NCBI RefSeq assembly: GCF_007679965.1
Contig: NZ_VEHL01000005.1
Location: 359,935 to 423,934 of the forward strand
Source: Bordetella genomosp. 13
Lineage (GTDB): Bacteria; Pseudomonadota; Gammaproteobacteria; Burkholderiales; Burkholderiaceae_B
DNA: 64,000 bases
Direction of reading: 5' to 3'
The first letter of the stretch is position 1, and each line of letters starts with the position of its first letter. The position numbers and the translations under genes are program-made. This document shows positions 1 to 7,958 of the stretch, in pieces. The notes under the pieces were generated by a model, which was not told the origin of the DNA, made no database searches, and worked only from the letters and a program-made list of their open reading frames with translations.

Positions 1-65
1 CGCATCGCGCGGATTTCACGAAACGCGCGATGCGAGTTCTCCGCACGAGAATCAGGAGTCTCGCC

Positions 66-287
66 ATGAAGATCCAGACCCTTACGAAAGCTTGTGTTGC
101 CGCCGCGCTGGTCGCCACGATGGCCGGCTGCTCGACGTGGGACGGCATGAGCCACCGCCAGAAGGGCGCGGTGGGCGGCGCCGCGCTGGGCGGTGTCGCA
201 GGGGCCGTCATCACCAACGGCGGCGTGCTCGGCACGGTGGGCGGCGCGGCGCTGGGCGGCATCATCGGCGACCAGGTCGCGAAGTAG
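66..287 (+). CDS. Small glycine-zipper lipoprotein (OsmB/SlyB-like)
   Basis: 73-residue protein. The N-terminal signal sequence ends in a lipobox (MAGC, Cys near residue 21), so it should be lipidated and attached to the envelope. After the Cys comes a short polar stretch, then two glycine-rich segments (GAVGGAALGGVAGAVI and GTVGGAALGGIIGD) typical of glycine-zipper 2TM proteins such as OsmB. I use the ATG at 66 because an AGGAG-type ribosome site lies about 8 bases upstream and the signal peptide starts there; an ATG at 30 would add 12 unlikely residues. The specific role is unknown; family members are envelope-stress or osmotically regulated lipoproteins. Confidence 0.82.
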   Translation: MKIQTLTKACVAAALVATMAGCSTWDGMSHRQKGAVGGAALGGVAGAVITNGGVLGTVGGAALGGIIGDQVAK

Positions 288-313
288 CGCGGTCGCCAAC
301 CGAGGCCGCCCGA

Positions 314-350
314 AACGCCCGGGGTCGTACTGAGTTGACCACCGGGCGTT
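314..350. terminator. Bidirectional terminator hairpin between convergent genes
   Basis: A perfect 9-bp inverted repeat (AACGCCCGG / CCGGGCGTT) lies between the stop codons of two convergent genes. The T tracts are short on both sides, so strength is uncertain. Confidence 0.5.
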
Positions 351-376
351 CTGTATCCGGCTCCGATCAACGCCAG

Positions 377-1357
377 CTATTGCTCCAGCTCGATCTGCAG
401 GGTATTCACGGTTGCCTTCCACCTCGCCTTGTCTCGTTGCACGAAGGCGAGCGTCTCGGCGGGCGTCGACCCACCCGGCTCCATGCTCATCTGTTCGAGC
501 GCAGTCGCGAATGCCGTCGTGCGGACTGCCTCGGTGATGAGGTCCGCTGCCACCCGAACTCTTTGCAAAGGCACATTCCGCGGCATGAAAACGCCTTGCC
601 ACTGCGACATCACCAGGTCGGGAAATCCGCACTGCGCAAATGTCGGCACCCCGGAAGTGAGGGCGGAACGGCTCTGCCCGGATGTCGCGAGCAATCGCAG
701 CTTGCCGGACTTCATGTGCGGCAGCAGGTCTCCGACCGGTCCGCAATAGGCCGATACCTGCCCGCCGAGCAGATCCACGACCGCGGGTGCCGATCCCCGG
801 TAGGGAATGTGCTGCAGGGGCGTTCCGCTCTGTCGCGCCAGCAGCAGGCTCAATACGTGAGGCATCGACCCTGTCCCTGGCGTGGCGTAGTTGGCATCGG
901 CCGGGTGGGCGCGAGCCCACTCGAGATAGGAGGGCAGGTCCTGCACGGTGCCGGGCACCGCGGGGCCGATGCCGAACAGCGACTGTATCCACGCCACCGT
1001 GCTGACGGAGGTGAAGTCCTCGGATCCATAGGTGATGTCCTTGTAGAGGAACGGGAACAACAGGATGGTGCTTGCGGGCGTGAGCAGCAGCGTCGAGCCG
1101 TCCGGTGCGCTCCGTTTGCATTCTTCGATGGCGATGCGGCCCGCCGCTCCCGTCTTGTTCTCGACCACCACCGAATCCGCATATTTCCCTTGCAGATACT
1201 CCCCGATGCGGCGGGCAAGCATGTCCGCGGAACCGCCCGGGGGGAAGCCGCACAGGATGCGCGCGCTGCGCAGCGGCGCAGGTCCGGCGGGGCCGGCGAA
1301 CGTGGCCGTGGATGCGAGCGCGCAGCAAGCGCCCATGAAAGTCCGTCGGTCGATCAT
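377..1357 (-). CDS. Bug-family tripartite tricarboxylate transporter receptor
   Basis: 326-residue periplasmic solute-binding protein of the Bug (TctC) family, hugely expanded in Bordetella and Achromobacter. The N terminus (MIDRRTFMG, then a short hydrophobic stretch) looks like a Tat-type signal. The mature protein has the family features: a GFPPGGSAD loop after the first strand, a VVVENKTGAAGR motif and a later NYATPGTGSMPH segment. Such receptors bind small carboxylates for TctAB permeases or feed signalling systems. No tctA or tctB lies nearby. It is 67 bases downstream of the dioxygenase gene on the same strand, so the two probably share a transcript and its ligand may be the dioxygenase substrate or product. 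Ligand unknown. Confidence 0.9.
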   Translation of the reverse strand: MIDRRTFMGACCALASTATFAGPAGPAPLRSARILCGFPPGGSADMLARRIGEYLQGKYADSVVVENKTGAAGRIAIEECKRSAPDGSTLLLTPASTILLFPFLYKDITYGSEDFTSVSTVAWIQSLFGIGPAVPGTVQDLPSYLEWARAHPADANYATPGTGSMPHVLSLLLARQSGTPLQHIPYRGSAPAVVDLLGGQVSAYCGPVGDLLPHMKSGKLRLLATSGQSRSALTSGVPTFAQCGFPDLVMSQWQGVFMPRNVPLQRVRVAADLITEAVRTTAFATALEQMSMEPGGSTPAETLAFVQRDKARWKATVNTLQIELEQ

Positions 1358-1424
1358 TTCGTCTCCAGGTATTCTTGTCCATGAACGGGCGCTCCGGTAT
1401 CCCCGAGCATGGTCTTGCGATGAT

Positions 1425-2285
1425 TCAGGCCGCGGCGGTGTAGGGCACTTCGTTCTCGTGGCCGATCACGCAGCGCCGCAACGTTCGCCGTTCGCTCGAC
1501 GAAAAGGGCGTGCGGGCGTGATGAAGCAGCGTGTTGTCCCAGACGATCAGGTCGCCTACGCTCCAGCGGTGCCTGTAGATGACTTCCGGGCGGGTCATGA
1601 CGGCGTTGACCTTGCGGATAATCTCTTGCGATACGCCTTCGTCCACGCCTTCCAGCTGCATGCTGTGGTCGACGTTGACCATGTGGATGCGCTGTCCCGA
1701 ATCGACGTGCGTGGCCACCACGGGGTGCCAATGTTCCTGCACCTGGTCGGCAAGCCGTTGGTGCAAATGGTGCGGCAGGGAGATCCTTCCGTACTCGAAG
1801 CGGTTCCGCACTTTCCTGTCGCGCAGTTGCGCGATCAGATCTTCGTCCATGGCGTTGCAAGCCACGACGGTGCTGCTGAAGAGGGTCTCGCCGCCCGCGG
1901 ATGGGACCTCGACGCCATACAGCAGGATGGCCTTCATCGGAAACTCGAAGTAGGCCTGGTCCGAATGGAAGCTCAGTTCGACGTCTCCGAACGTGCCGTC
2001 CTTGCGCGCGTTCGACACGTAGGTCACATCGTTGGAGATGCCCTGCAGGGGCCCTTGCCTGGCAAGCTCGCCGAAGACGCGGCCAAAGGCGATCTGCTGC
2101 GCTTCGTCCAGCTCCTGGCCGCGAAACAGCAGGAGTCCGCGCGTGGCGAGGGCGCCGCGCAGCAGTTCCCGCAGCCGCGGCGCGAGCGGCATCGAGATGT
2201 CGATGCCCTGGACTTCGTAGCCCAGATGATCGGTCAGCGGCGTAAGCGTGGGGATGACGGCGGGCCTGGTGTTCGAGCCTTTCAT
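1425..2285 (-). CDS. TauD/TfdA-family Fe(II)/2-oxoglutarate dioxygenase
   Basis: 286-residue non-haem iron oxygenase. The facial triad is visible: His107 and Asp109 in FHSDQAYF, and the distal His (about residue 256) in WDNTLLHHAR. Arg residues shortly after (SSSERRTLRR) fit the 2-oxoglutarate carboxylate clamp. Length matches the family (about 280-300). Relatives hydroxylate sulfonates, phenoxyacetates and other carboxylates, so the class of reaction is clear but the substrate is not. The gene is divergent from a LysR regulator and upstream of a Bug receptor on the same strand, which suggests an inducible catabolic transcript. Confidence 0.88.
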   Translation of the reverse strand: MKGSNTRPAVIPTLTPLTDHLGYEVQGIDISMPLAPRLRELLRGALATRGLLLFRGQELDEAQQIAFGRVFGELARQGPLQGISNDVTYVSNARKDGTFGDVELSFHSDQAYFEFPMKAILLYGVEVPSAGGETLFSSTVVACNAMDEDLIAQLRDRKVRNRFEYGRISLPHHLHQRLADQVQEHWHPVVATHVDSGQRIHMVNVDHSMQLEGVDEGVSQEIIRKVNAVMTRPEVIYRHRWSVGDLIVWDNTLLHHARTPFSSSERRTLRRCVIGHENEVPYTAAA

Positions 2286-2364
2286 GGGTTGTCTCCTCTT
2301 TCTGGGTGTAGTCAGCCGCCGCGCGAAGCGGCGTGGGGAATGCTGTGGAGGCAGTATTCGGCAA

Positions 2365-2402
2365 ATACCAAATTGAATCCAATGAATGTTGTTTAGTATT
2401 AA
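2365..2402 (+). promoter_or_regulatory. LysR operator/promoter in the divergent dioxygenase-lysR spacer
   Basis: The 156-bp divergent spacer has one AT-rich island. It contains an imperfect dyad (ATACCAAA at 2365-2372 and TTTAGTAT at 2392-2399) and an overlapping sigma-70-like promoter reading towards the regulator: TTGAAT at 2373-2378, an 18-base spacer and TATTAA at 2397-2402. A dyad over the regulator's own promoter is the usual LysR autoregulation layout. Assigned by position and motif only. Confidence 0.45.
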
Positions 2403-2441
2403 AATGCAGCAAACTTATCGAGCCGCCGTGAAGCCCTGGCC

Positions 2442-3344
2442 ATGACCCTGCAATCCCTCGACCTGAACCTGCTCAAGGTCTTCGATGCCATCTACCGCAT
2501 GCGCAACCTCACCGACGTCGCGCAGCATGTGCATCTCACCCAGCCCGCCGTAAGCCACGCGTTGCGCAGGCTGCGGGATAGCCTGGGTGACCCGCTGTTC
2601 GTGCGCACCGTCAATGGCCTGGAGCCCACGCCACGCAGCGAGCAGATGATCGAATCCATCCGCCTTTCCCTGAGGCTGATCGAGGACACGATCAACAGCA
2701 GCTCCACCTTCGAGCCGGCGGAATGCGCACGGGAGTTCCGGCTGCTGCTCTCGGATCTGGGCGAACTGGTGTTCCTGCCCCGCTTGCTGAAGCAATTGCG
2801 CCAGCACACGCCCCGTGCATCGCTCGCGGTGGTGCAGGCTTCACGGGTGCAGTACGAGGCCCTGCTGCGCGACCGTGGCGCCGACATCGCCGTCGGGCAT
2901 CTCCCGAACCTGCCCGCCACGCTGAAGCATCGCCTGCTGCTGCGCGACGACTACGTGGTGATCCGCGCCAGGACCGCCGCGCGGCGGCGGCGTTCCCTTA
3001 CGCTGGACCAGTACGTCAGCGCCGTGCATGTCGAGGTAGACCCGCCGGGATCCATTCGGCGGCCTGTCGATACCGCGCTGGAGGCGCTCGGCAAGCAGCG
3101 CAGGGTGGTCCTGCATGTGCCGCACTATTTCGCGGTCCCCAGCGTGCTGCTCTCGACGGACCTGCTGGTCACGGTGCCTCGCTCGGTGGCGCGGAACATT
3201 CGCAACGTCGAGGATCTGCTCATCTGCGACGTCCCCTTCGCGATGCCTGCGCTCGAAGTCTCGATGTATTGGCATGCGCGCCAGGATGCCGACCCTGCCC
3301 ATCAGTGGCTGAGGCGGGTGATGGCGGAACAATTCGGCACCTGA
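2442..3344 (+). CDS. LysR-family transcriptional regulator (NodD/NahR-like branch)
   Basis: 300-residue regulator. The N-terminal winged helix-turn-helix covers residues 1-65 (LNLLKVFDAIYRMRNLTDVA then LTQPAVSHALRRLRD). The next segment (RSEQMIESIRLSLRLIEDTI, AREFRLLLSDLGELVFLPRLL) resembles the NahR/NodD/LinR branch, whose members often control aromatic catabolism. The C-terminal effector domain has the normal length. Its position, divergent from the dioxygenase and upstream of a convergent bicupin gene, suggests it controls this cluster. The inducer is unknown. Confidence 0.88.
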   Translation: MTLQSLDLNLLKVFDAIYRMRNLTDVAQHVHLTQPAVSHALRRLRDSLGDPLFVRTVNGLEPTPRSEQMIESIRLSLRLIEDTINSSSTFEPAECAREFRLLLSDLGELVFLPRLLKQLRQHTPRASLAVVQASRVQYEALLRDRGADIAVGHLPNLPATLKHRLLLRDDYVVIRARTAARRRRSLTLDQYVSAVHVEVDPPGSIRRPVDTALEALGKQRRVVLHVPHYFAVPSVLLSTDLLVTVPRSVARNIRNVEDLLICDVPFAMPALEVSMYWHARQDADPAHQWLRRVMAEQFGT

Positions 3345-3381
3345 GCGCGTCGCCGCGCAGGCAGCGCCCAGGCCCGTCGTC

Positions 3382-4503
3382 TCACTTGCCTTCGGAGCGC
3401 GGCGCGGTGTAGCCCTTCTGGCCCGCTTCGCTGCCCAGCGCCAGGATCGGGCCGTCGTATTTCTCCTGCCACAGCAATGAGCCCATGGCGATGTGCAGGG
3501 GATGGTCCTGCACGGTAAGCACGCGCCAGCCGTCCTCGCCATGGTAGTGCGCATGCTCGGACCAGCCCGGCGCCGACAGCAGCAGATCGCCCGCCTTCCA
3601 GTCGACGCGCACGCCGTCCACCATGCTGTAGCCGTGGCCGGATATGTGATAGTTGATCGAGGCGGACGTATGGCGGTGTCCATGCCTGCCCGTGTAGACG
3701 GGCGTGCCGGCCGGGCAGCCGCCTATCGTGGCGAAATAGCTTCCCGTGGTTCCATTGCGGCGCTCGGTGGCGGGATGGTAGAGCAGCCAGATGCGGCGGC
3801 GGCCATCGTCGGGCTCCTGCGCCAGATGGGGCCACACCTTTTTCCACGGCCAGTGCAGGGCGGGATTGGGAACCACCGGAATATCGGTCAGGTACTCGTA
3901 GCCGCGCAGACGCGCGCCCGCGTCCGTCAGTTCCAGGTCAGGGGAATTCTCCCAGGCGTATTGGCGCTTCTGCCGCTCGCTCAGGCCGTCCTCGGGGCGG
4001 CGGTCGTCCAGCACGGCCACGCCTTCCTCTTCGTACAGCACGCCCAGCAGTTCCAGCAAGGGCGCGTTGCTGTAGCTCAATCGCACCCAAGGCTCGGACC
4101 CCGTGTTTTCATGGATGTGGCCGCGCATCGACGGGATGGTCCAGACGTCGTTCAGCGCGGTATCGAAACTGCCATCCACCGTGACCCGGCCGTGTCCCCG
4201 GATGCCGATCTCCAGCAGGTTCGCGTTGCTCTTTCGCGCGACGGTTCGTTCGCCGGGCAGCAGCACGCCGATGGTCACGGAGGTGCCGGGCGTGAAGCCG
4301 TTGGCCGTACGCGAGGAGGGGTGCACGATGGCCGCGGCGCGCACGCCGTTGGCGGGAGGCGCAAGCCTGCACAGGCGCTCGACCTCCGCCTCGATGGACT
4401 CGCGCGGGACGAGCAACGGCTCCCAGATTTCCGGGCTCCGCGGAGCAAGCCCCGACTGGTCCAGGAATGGCAGGGCCTGGCGTTCCGGGGAACTGGCGTG
4501 CAT
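3382..4503 (-). CDS. Gentisate 1,2-dioxygenase-like bicupin
   Basis: 373-residue two-cupin protein. The C-terminal cupin carries a plausible metal site: GRHGHRHTSASINYHISGHG (HxH) followed by GWSEHAHYH. The N-terminal cupin keeps the fold-type residues (IGIRGHGRVTVDG) but has GERTVARKSN where the HxH would be, so it is probably metal-free. Gentisate and related ring-cleaving dioxygenases have this bicupin layout, though identity with gentisate dioxygenase is not certain. I start at 4503 because AAGGAG precedes that ATG; the frame is open to 4608 but those residues look non-coding. It is convergent with lysR and 112 bases downstream of a second Bug receptor. Confidence 0.78.
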   Translation of the reverse strand: MHASSPERQALPFLDQSGLAPRSPEIWEPLLVPRESIEAEVERLCRLAPPANGVRAAAIVHPSSRTANGFTPGTSVTIGVLLPGERTVARKSNANLLEIGIRGHGRVTVDGSFDTALNDVWTIPSMRGHIHENTGSEPWVRLSYSNAPLLELLGVLYEEEGVAVLDDRRPEDGLSERQKRQYAWENSPDLELTDAGARLRGYEYLTDIPVVPNPALHWPWKKVWPHLAQEPDDGRRRIWLLYHPATERRNGTTGSYFATIGGCPAGTPVYTGRHGHRHTSASINYHISGHGYSMVDGVRVDWKAGDLLLSAPGWSEHAHYHGEDGWRVLTVQDHPLHIAMGSLLWQEKYDGPILALGSEAGQKGYTAPRSEGK

Positions 4504-4615
4504 GGAAGAACTCCTTGAAGAGGTACGGTCGTTTGGATGGATCGATTGCCGGCGCGTGACCCACGCAGTGTGCGTCCGGCGGTCACGCACCGAATGTGCG
4601 GCGAGCACGCAGGCG

Positions 4616-5581
4616 CTAGTCGGGCGAGACGCCCGTCGTCGTCACGACGCCACGCCAGAATTCGCGCTCGTCCTTCAGGCCCTCTTCGTAGGCATCGGCT
4701 GTTGCGAAGTCCGGGTACAGGCCCAGGTTGGTCAGCTTGGCCACTACGTCGGGGTGCGACAGGGCGTCCTGGACGGCGTCCTGGATGGAAGCGATGGCTT
4801 CGGTCGGAAGTTCCCTGGTGCCCATCAGGCCGAAGCGGCCTACCATTTCAAACCCGGCAAGGGTGTCGACCCCAAGGGGATAGGCTTCCAGGCCCTGAAG
4901 TTTCTTGTCGGAGAGCACGGCCACCGCCTTCACTTTGCCGGCGCGCACGAAAGGCAGTGCGACGGATATCCCGTCGATGTGGTATTGCAGATCACCTGAC
5001 ACCACGGCAGCCAGCGCCTCGGACGGGCGCACGAACGGCACGGCGTTGAATTGGACCCCCGCGGATCTGCCTATCCAGCTGACGGCCAGCGCGCCCATCG
5101 TGCTGGCGGGCGGCGTGCCGAAGGCGACCTTGCCCGGCTCCCGGCGCGCGCGGTCCAGGGCGGCGCCGAGCCCGCCCGTTGCGTCGTTGTTCGCCACGAT
5201 CATCAGCGGCGTCTGCGCCAGGCGCACGACCGGCTTGAGATCGCGCAGATAGTCGAAGGACGCCGCCGCCTTGATCGTCAGGGGCGCGATCGCGATCGTG
5301 GAGGTGATCACCAGCAGCAGCGTGTGATCGTCCCGGGACGACGCCACATGATTCATTGCGACCACGCCGCCCGCGCCGGGCCGGTTGTCGACGATGACGG
5401 GCTGCTTGAGGGCAGCGGCCATGCGCTCGCCGATCAGGCGCGCGCCCGCGTCCGGCGCCGTGCCGGCAGATGCCGGCACCACGATGCGTACCGGCCTGTC
5501 GGGCCATGCCTGTGCGGCGGGGGCCGCCAGCGCCGCAACGCAGATGAATACGCCGCGGACCCAGCGTGGGATGGCTCGCAT
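4616..5581 (-). CDS. Bug-family tripartite tricarboxylate transporter receptor
   Basis: 321-residue periplasmic binding protein with a Sec signal peptide ending near AAQA-WPDRPV. Mature-domain signatures: PVRIVVPASAGTAPD, VIVDNRPGAGG and KVAFGTPPASTMGALA. It is about 110 bases upstream of the bicupin gene on the same strand, a common Alcaligenaceae arrangement of receptor next to catabolic enzyme. It is a diverged paralogue of the receptor at 377-1357, so the two flank the cluster. Ligand unknown. Confidence 0.9.
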   Translation of the reverse strand: MRAIPRWVRGVFICVAALAAPAAQAWPDRPVRIVVPASAGTAPDAGARLIGERMAAALKQPVIVDNRPGAGGVVAMNHVASSRDDHTLLLVITSTIAIAPLTIKAAASFDYLRDLKPVVRLAQTPLMIVANNDATGGLGAALDRARREPGKVAFGTPPASTMGALAVSWIGRSAGVQFNAVPFVRPSEALAAVVSGDLQYHIDGISVALPFVRAGKVKAVAVLSDKKLQGLEAYPLGVDTLAGFEMVGRFGLMGTRELPTEAIASIQDAVQDALSHPDVVAKLTNLGLYPDFATADAYEEGLKDEREFWRGVVTTTGVSPD

Positions 5582-5692
5582 GATTGTCTCCTCGAATCGT
5601 TCGGACCCGCCCTGGCGATGGCAGCGGCCTGGTCGACGCCATGTCCGGCGTATCCGTAGTATTCAAGCAAGCAACCGATGCATCAACTGAAT

Positions 5693-5726
5693 TCGATTAA
5701 GGTTGAAGATGCATGAAATTAATCGA
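5693..5726. promoter_or_regulatory. 8-bp dyad upstream of the Bug receptor gene
   Basis: TCGATTAA at 5693-5700 and TTAATCGA at 5719-5726 form a perfect 8-bp inverted repeat with centres 26 bases apart, in an AT-rich pocket about 120 bases upstream of the receptor start at 5581. It could be a regulator-binding site; no regulator is assigned. Confidence 0.3.
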
Positions 5727-5744
5727 GGATCGCGCGGACCCATG

Positions 5745-5785
5745 CAAAAAGGCCTGAGCGCGGTTCGATACCGTGTTCAGGCCTT
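5745..5785 (-). terminator. Intrinsic terminator of the glnS-minCDE transcript
   Basis: Reading the minus strand, AAGGCCTGA (5777-5785) pairs with TCAGGCCTT (5749-5757) and is followed directly by a T run (5745-5750). The loop itself contains a secondary ACGGT/ACCG pairing. It lies about 80 bases past the minE stop codon, the right place and orientation for the operon terminator. Confidence 0.8.
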
Positions 5786-5863
5786 GGGGCGCTGGCTTCC
5801 GACCGTCCGGGGTCCGGAGGTCAGTTCGATAGGTGGCTTTTCATTGAAACGGCAGGCGCCGCT

Positions 5864-6127
5864 TCAGGTGGTCTCGGGCTGCGGAATCTCGATCTTCACC
5901 TCGAGCACTTCCAGGGTGTCCTGGCGTTCGAGGTTTACCTTGATGTCGTCGGGATTGATCTTCACGTACTTGGAGATGACGGCGACCAGCTCCTGCTGCA
6001 GCTGCGGCAGGTAGTCCGGCGAATCGCCGCGGCCCGAACGCTCGTGCGCCAGGATGATCTGCAGGCGCTCTTTGGCCACCGTGGCCGTCTTCTTCTTTTC
6101 GCCCAGAAGGAACGACAGGAACGACAT
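5864..6127 (-). CDS. minE: Cell division topological specificity factor MinE
   Basis: 87-residue protein of standard MinE length. The N-terminal MinD-interacting part ([30 protein letters not shown]) and the dimerising beta domain ([21 protein letters not shown]) are both recognisable. MinE stimulates MinD ATPase and drives pole-to-pole oscillation, so MinC inhibits FtsZ everywhere but midcell. It lies 3 bases after the minD stop and is the last gene of the operon. Confidence 0.97.
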   Translation of the reverse strand: MSFLSFLLGEKKKTATVAKERLQIILAHERSGRGDSPDYLPQLQQELVAVISKYVKINPDDIKVNLERQDTLEVLEVKIEIPQPETT

Positions 6128-6130
6128 CGT

Positions 6131-6946
6131 CTACTTTCCTCCGAAAAGACGCTTGAGGAGCCCCGGCTTGCTGTAGTCGGTGAAGCGCAGGGAACGCTCT
6201 TCGCCCAGGTAGCGCGCCACCACGTCCTTGTAGGCCTCGGACACGTCGGTGTCCTTCAGGTGGATGGCGGGCAGGCCCTGGTTGGACGCCTGCAGCACGG
6301 CCTCGGATTCAGGCACCACGCCGATCAGCTTGATACGCAGGATGTCCTCGATGTCGGTCAGCGACAGCATTTCGCCGTCGTTGACGCGCTTGGGGTTGTA
6401 GCGCGTCAGCAGCAGGTATTCCTTGACCGGGTCCTCGCCTTCGATGGCGCGGCGCGACTTGGCGGCCAGGATGCCCAGGATGCGGTCGGAGTCGCGCACC
6501 GACGACACTTCGGGATTGGTCACGACCAGCGCGTCGTCGGCGTAGTAGGCTGCCAGCAGCGCGCCCGTCTCGATGCCGGCTGGCGAATCGCAGACGATGT
6601 AGTCGAAACCCATTTCCTTCAGGTCTTCGATGACCTTGCCCACGCCTTCCTGCGTCAGGGCATCCTTGTCGCGGGTCTGCGAGGCGGGCAGCACGAACAG
6701 GTTCTCGAGCTGCTTGTCCTTGATCAGCGCCTGCTTCAGGCTGGCTTCGCCCTGGATGACGTTGACGAAGTCGTACACGACGCGCCGCTCGCAACCCATG
6801 ATGAGGTCGAGATTGCGCAGGCCGACGTCGAAGTCGATGACCGCCGTCTTGTGCCCCCGCATCGCCAGTCCGGAAGAGAAGCTCGCGCTGGTGGTCGTCT
6901 TGCCGACCCCGCCCTTGCCGGAAGTCACCACAACGATACGTGTCAT
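6131..6946 (-). CDS. minD: Septum site-determining ATPase MinD
   Basis: 271-residue membrane-associated ParA-type ATPase. The deviant Walker A motif is at the N terminus (VTSGKGGVGKTTTSA), followed by IDFDVGLRNLDLIMG and the switch-type DSPAGIE. The C terminus (SKPGLLKRLFGGK) is the amphipathic membrane-targeting helix. It recruits MinC and MinE to the membrane in an ATP-dependent way. Unusually, 107 bases with two hairpins separate it from minC. Confidence 0.98.
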   Translation of the reverse strand: MTRIVVVTSGKGGVGKTTTSASFSSGLAMRGHKTAVIDFDVGLRNLDLIMGCERRVVYDFVNVIQGEASLKQALIKDKQLENLFVLPASQTRDKDALTQEGVGKVIEDLKEMGFDYIVCDSPAGIETGALLAAYYADDALVVTNPEVSSVRDSDRILGILAAKSRRAIEGEDPVKEYLLLTRYNPKRVNDGEMLSLTDIEDILRIKLIGVVPESEAVLQASNQGLPAIHLKDTDVSEAYKDVVARYLGEERSLRFTDYSKPGLLKRLFGGK

Positions 6947-6990
6947 GACCGTGAAACCCTTATGTTCGAATAAATCGCGTTATCGTAAAG

Positions 6991-7041
6991 CAAAAAGCCC
7001 GTGTAAGGCTTATTGCAAGATGTAGGCGGACGGCGTCCGCC
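6991..7041 (-). terminator. Two intercistronic hairpins between minC and minD
   Basis: GGCGGAC-GGC-GTCCGCC (7025-7041) is a perfect 7-bp stem. AAGCC (6995-6999) and GGCTT (7007-7011) form a second short stem that, on the minus strand, runs into TTTTT. The pair resembles a partial terminator or a processing/attenuation site after minC. If it works, minDE need either read-through or their own promoter in the AT-rich bases 6950-6990. Confidence 0.45.
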
Positions 7042-7053
7042 AATGTCGTTTTC

Positions 7054-7950
7054 TCAGCCCTTCAGCGCTTCGACGCGCAATGCCTCGCCGTCCAGCCAGA
7101 CCAGCGCCGGCTGGTTGTGCAGACTGGGGTCGAGCTTGGCCTCCACGACCCGGTACACGCCCGCGACCGCCAGCAGTTCGGCGTCCAGCTGCGTGGTGAA
7201 GATGCGCGCGTTGGTGTCGCCGCGCGCGCCGGCCATGGCCTTGCCGCGCAGCGGACCGTAGACGTGCACGTTGCCGTCGGCGATGACTTCAGCGCCCTGG
7301 CTGACCATGCCGATGACGACCAGGTCGGTCTGGCGAGCATACACGCGCTGGCCGGACCGCAGCGGCCGGTTGATGACCATGGCCGAGGCGGCCGGGGCGG
7401 GCGCGGGCGCCGCCGCGGCGGGCTCCGGCTGCGCCTTGGGCGCCGGTTCCGGCGTGGCCTTCGATGCGGCGGCCTTCGACGTGGCGGCAGTCGGTTCCGC
7501 CGCAGTCGATGCCGTGGGCGCCGCCGCCTCGGGCGCCGCCGCGGCGGCAACTGCCGACGGCGCGGCCGGCAAGGGCACCTGTGCGAATTCCGCGGCGCGC
7601 ACGGCGGCGGCCGCGTCGGCCGGTGCCGACGGGCGCGCATTGGCCGTGGACAGGTCGACGGCGGTCAGGCCCGCGGCGCGCGCGGCGTCCAGGTTGGCGC
7701 CCTCGGCCACCACGCCGATGGGCGGCAGGTTGTGCTGGCGTAGCGCGTCCAGCAGGCGCGGCCAGTCGATGGCCTGCTCCAGGCGGCTGGCATCGATGAC
7801 CACGGGCTCGTGCTCGAAGAAGCTGCCGGCGTCCGCCATGCGCTGGGCCAGCGCGTCGGCCAGCCGGTCGGTGTCGGCGCTGTGCAGCACCACGCGCACC
7901 GCGTACAGCGTGGCGCTCTTGAAATCCAGGGCAAGCGATTCGGTGTTCAT
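7054..7950 (-). CDS. minC: Septum site-determining protein MinC, long-linker form
   Basis: 298-residue FtsZ inhibitor, versus about 230 in E. coli. The N-terminal domain ([20 protein letters not shown] to about residue 105) and the C-terminal beta-helix ([39 protein letters not shown]) are both intact. The extra length is an Ala/Pro-rich linker of roughly 65 residues between them, at about 115-185. The start at 7950 is the first Met of the conserved domain; the frame stays open into glnS but that part is an overlap artefact. It begins 8 bases after glnS stops, so the two are probably co-transcribed. Confidence 0.93.
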   Translation of the reverse strand: MNTESLALDFKSATLYAVRVVLHSADTDRLADALAQRMADAGSFFEHEPVVIDASRLEQAIDWPRLLDALRQHNLPPIGVVAEGANLDAARAAGLTAVDLSTANARPSAPADAAAAVRAAEFAQVPLPAAPSAVAAAAAPEAAAPTASTAAEPTAATSKAAASKATPEPAPKAQPEPAAAAPAPAPAASAMVINRPLRSGQRVYARQTDLVVIGMVSQGAEVIADGNVHVYGPLRGKAMAGARGDTNARIFTTQLDAELLAVAGVYRVVEAKLDPSLHNQPALVWLDGEALRVEALKG

Positions 7951-7958
7951 GGTGATGC

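Noticed and set aside
5703..6014. 103-codon plus-strand frame starting in the spacer before minE
   Set aside because: Runs through the minE terminator and antisense to minE; no conserved features.
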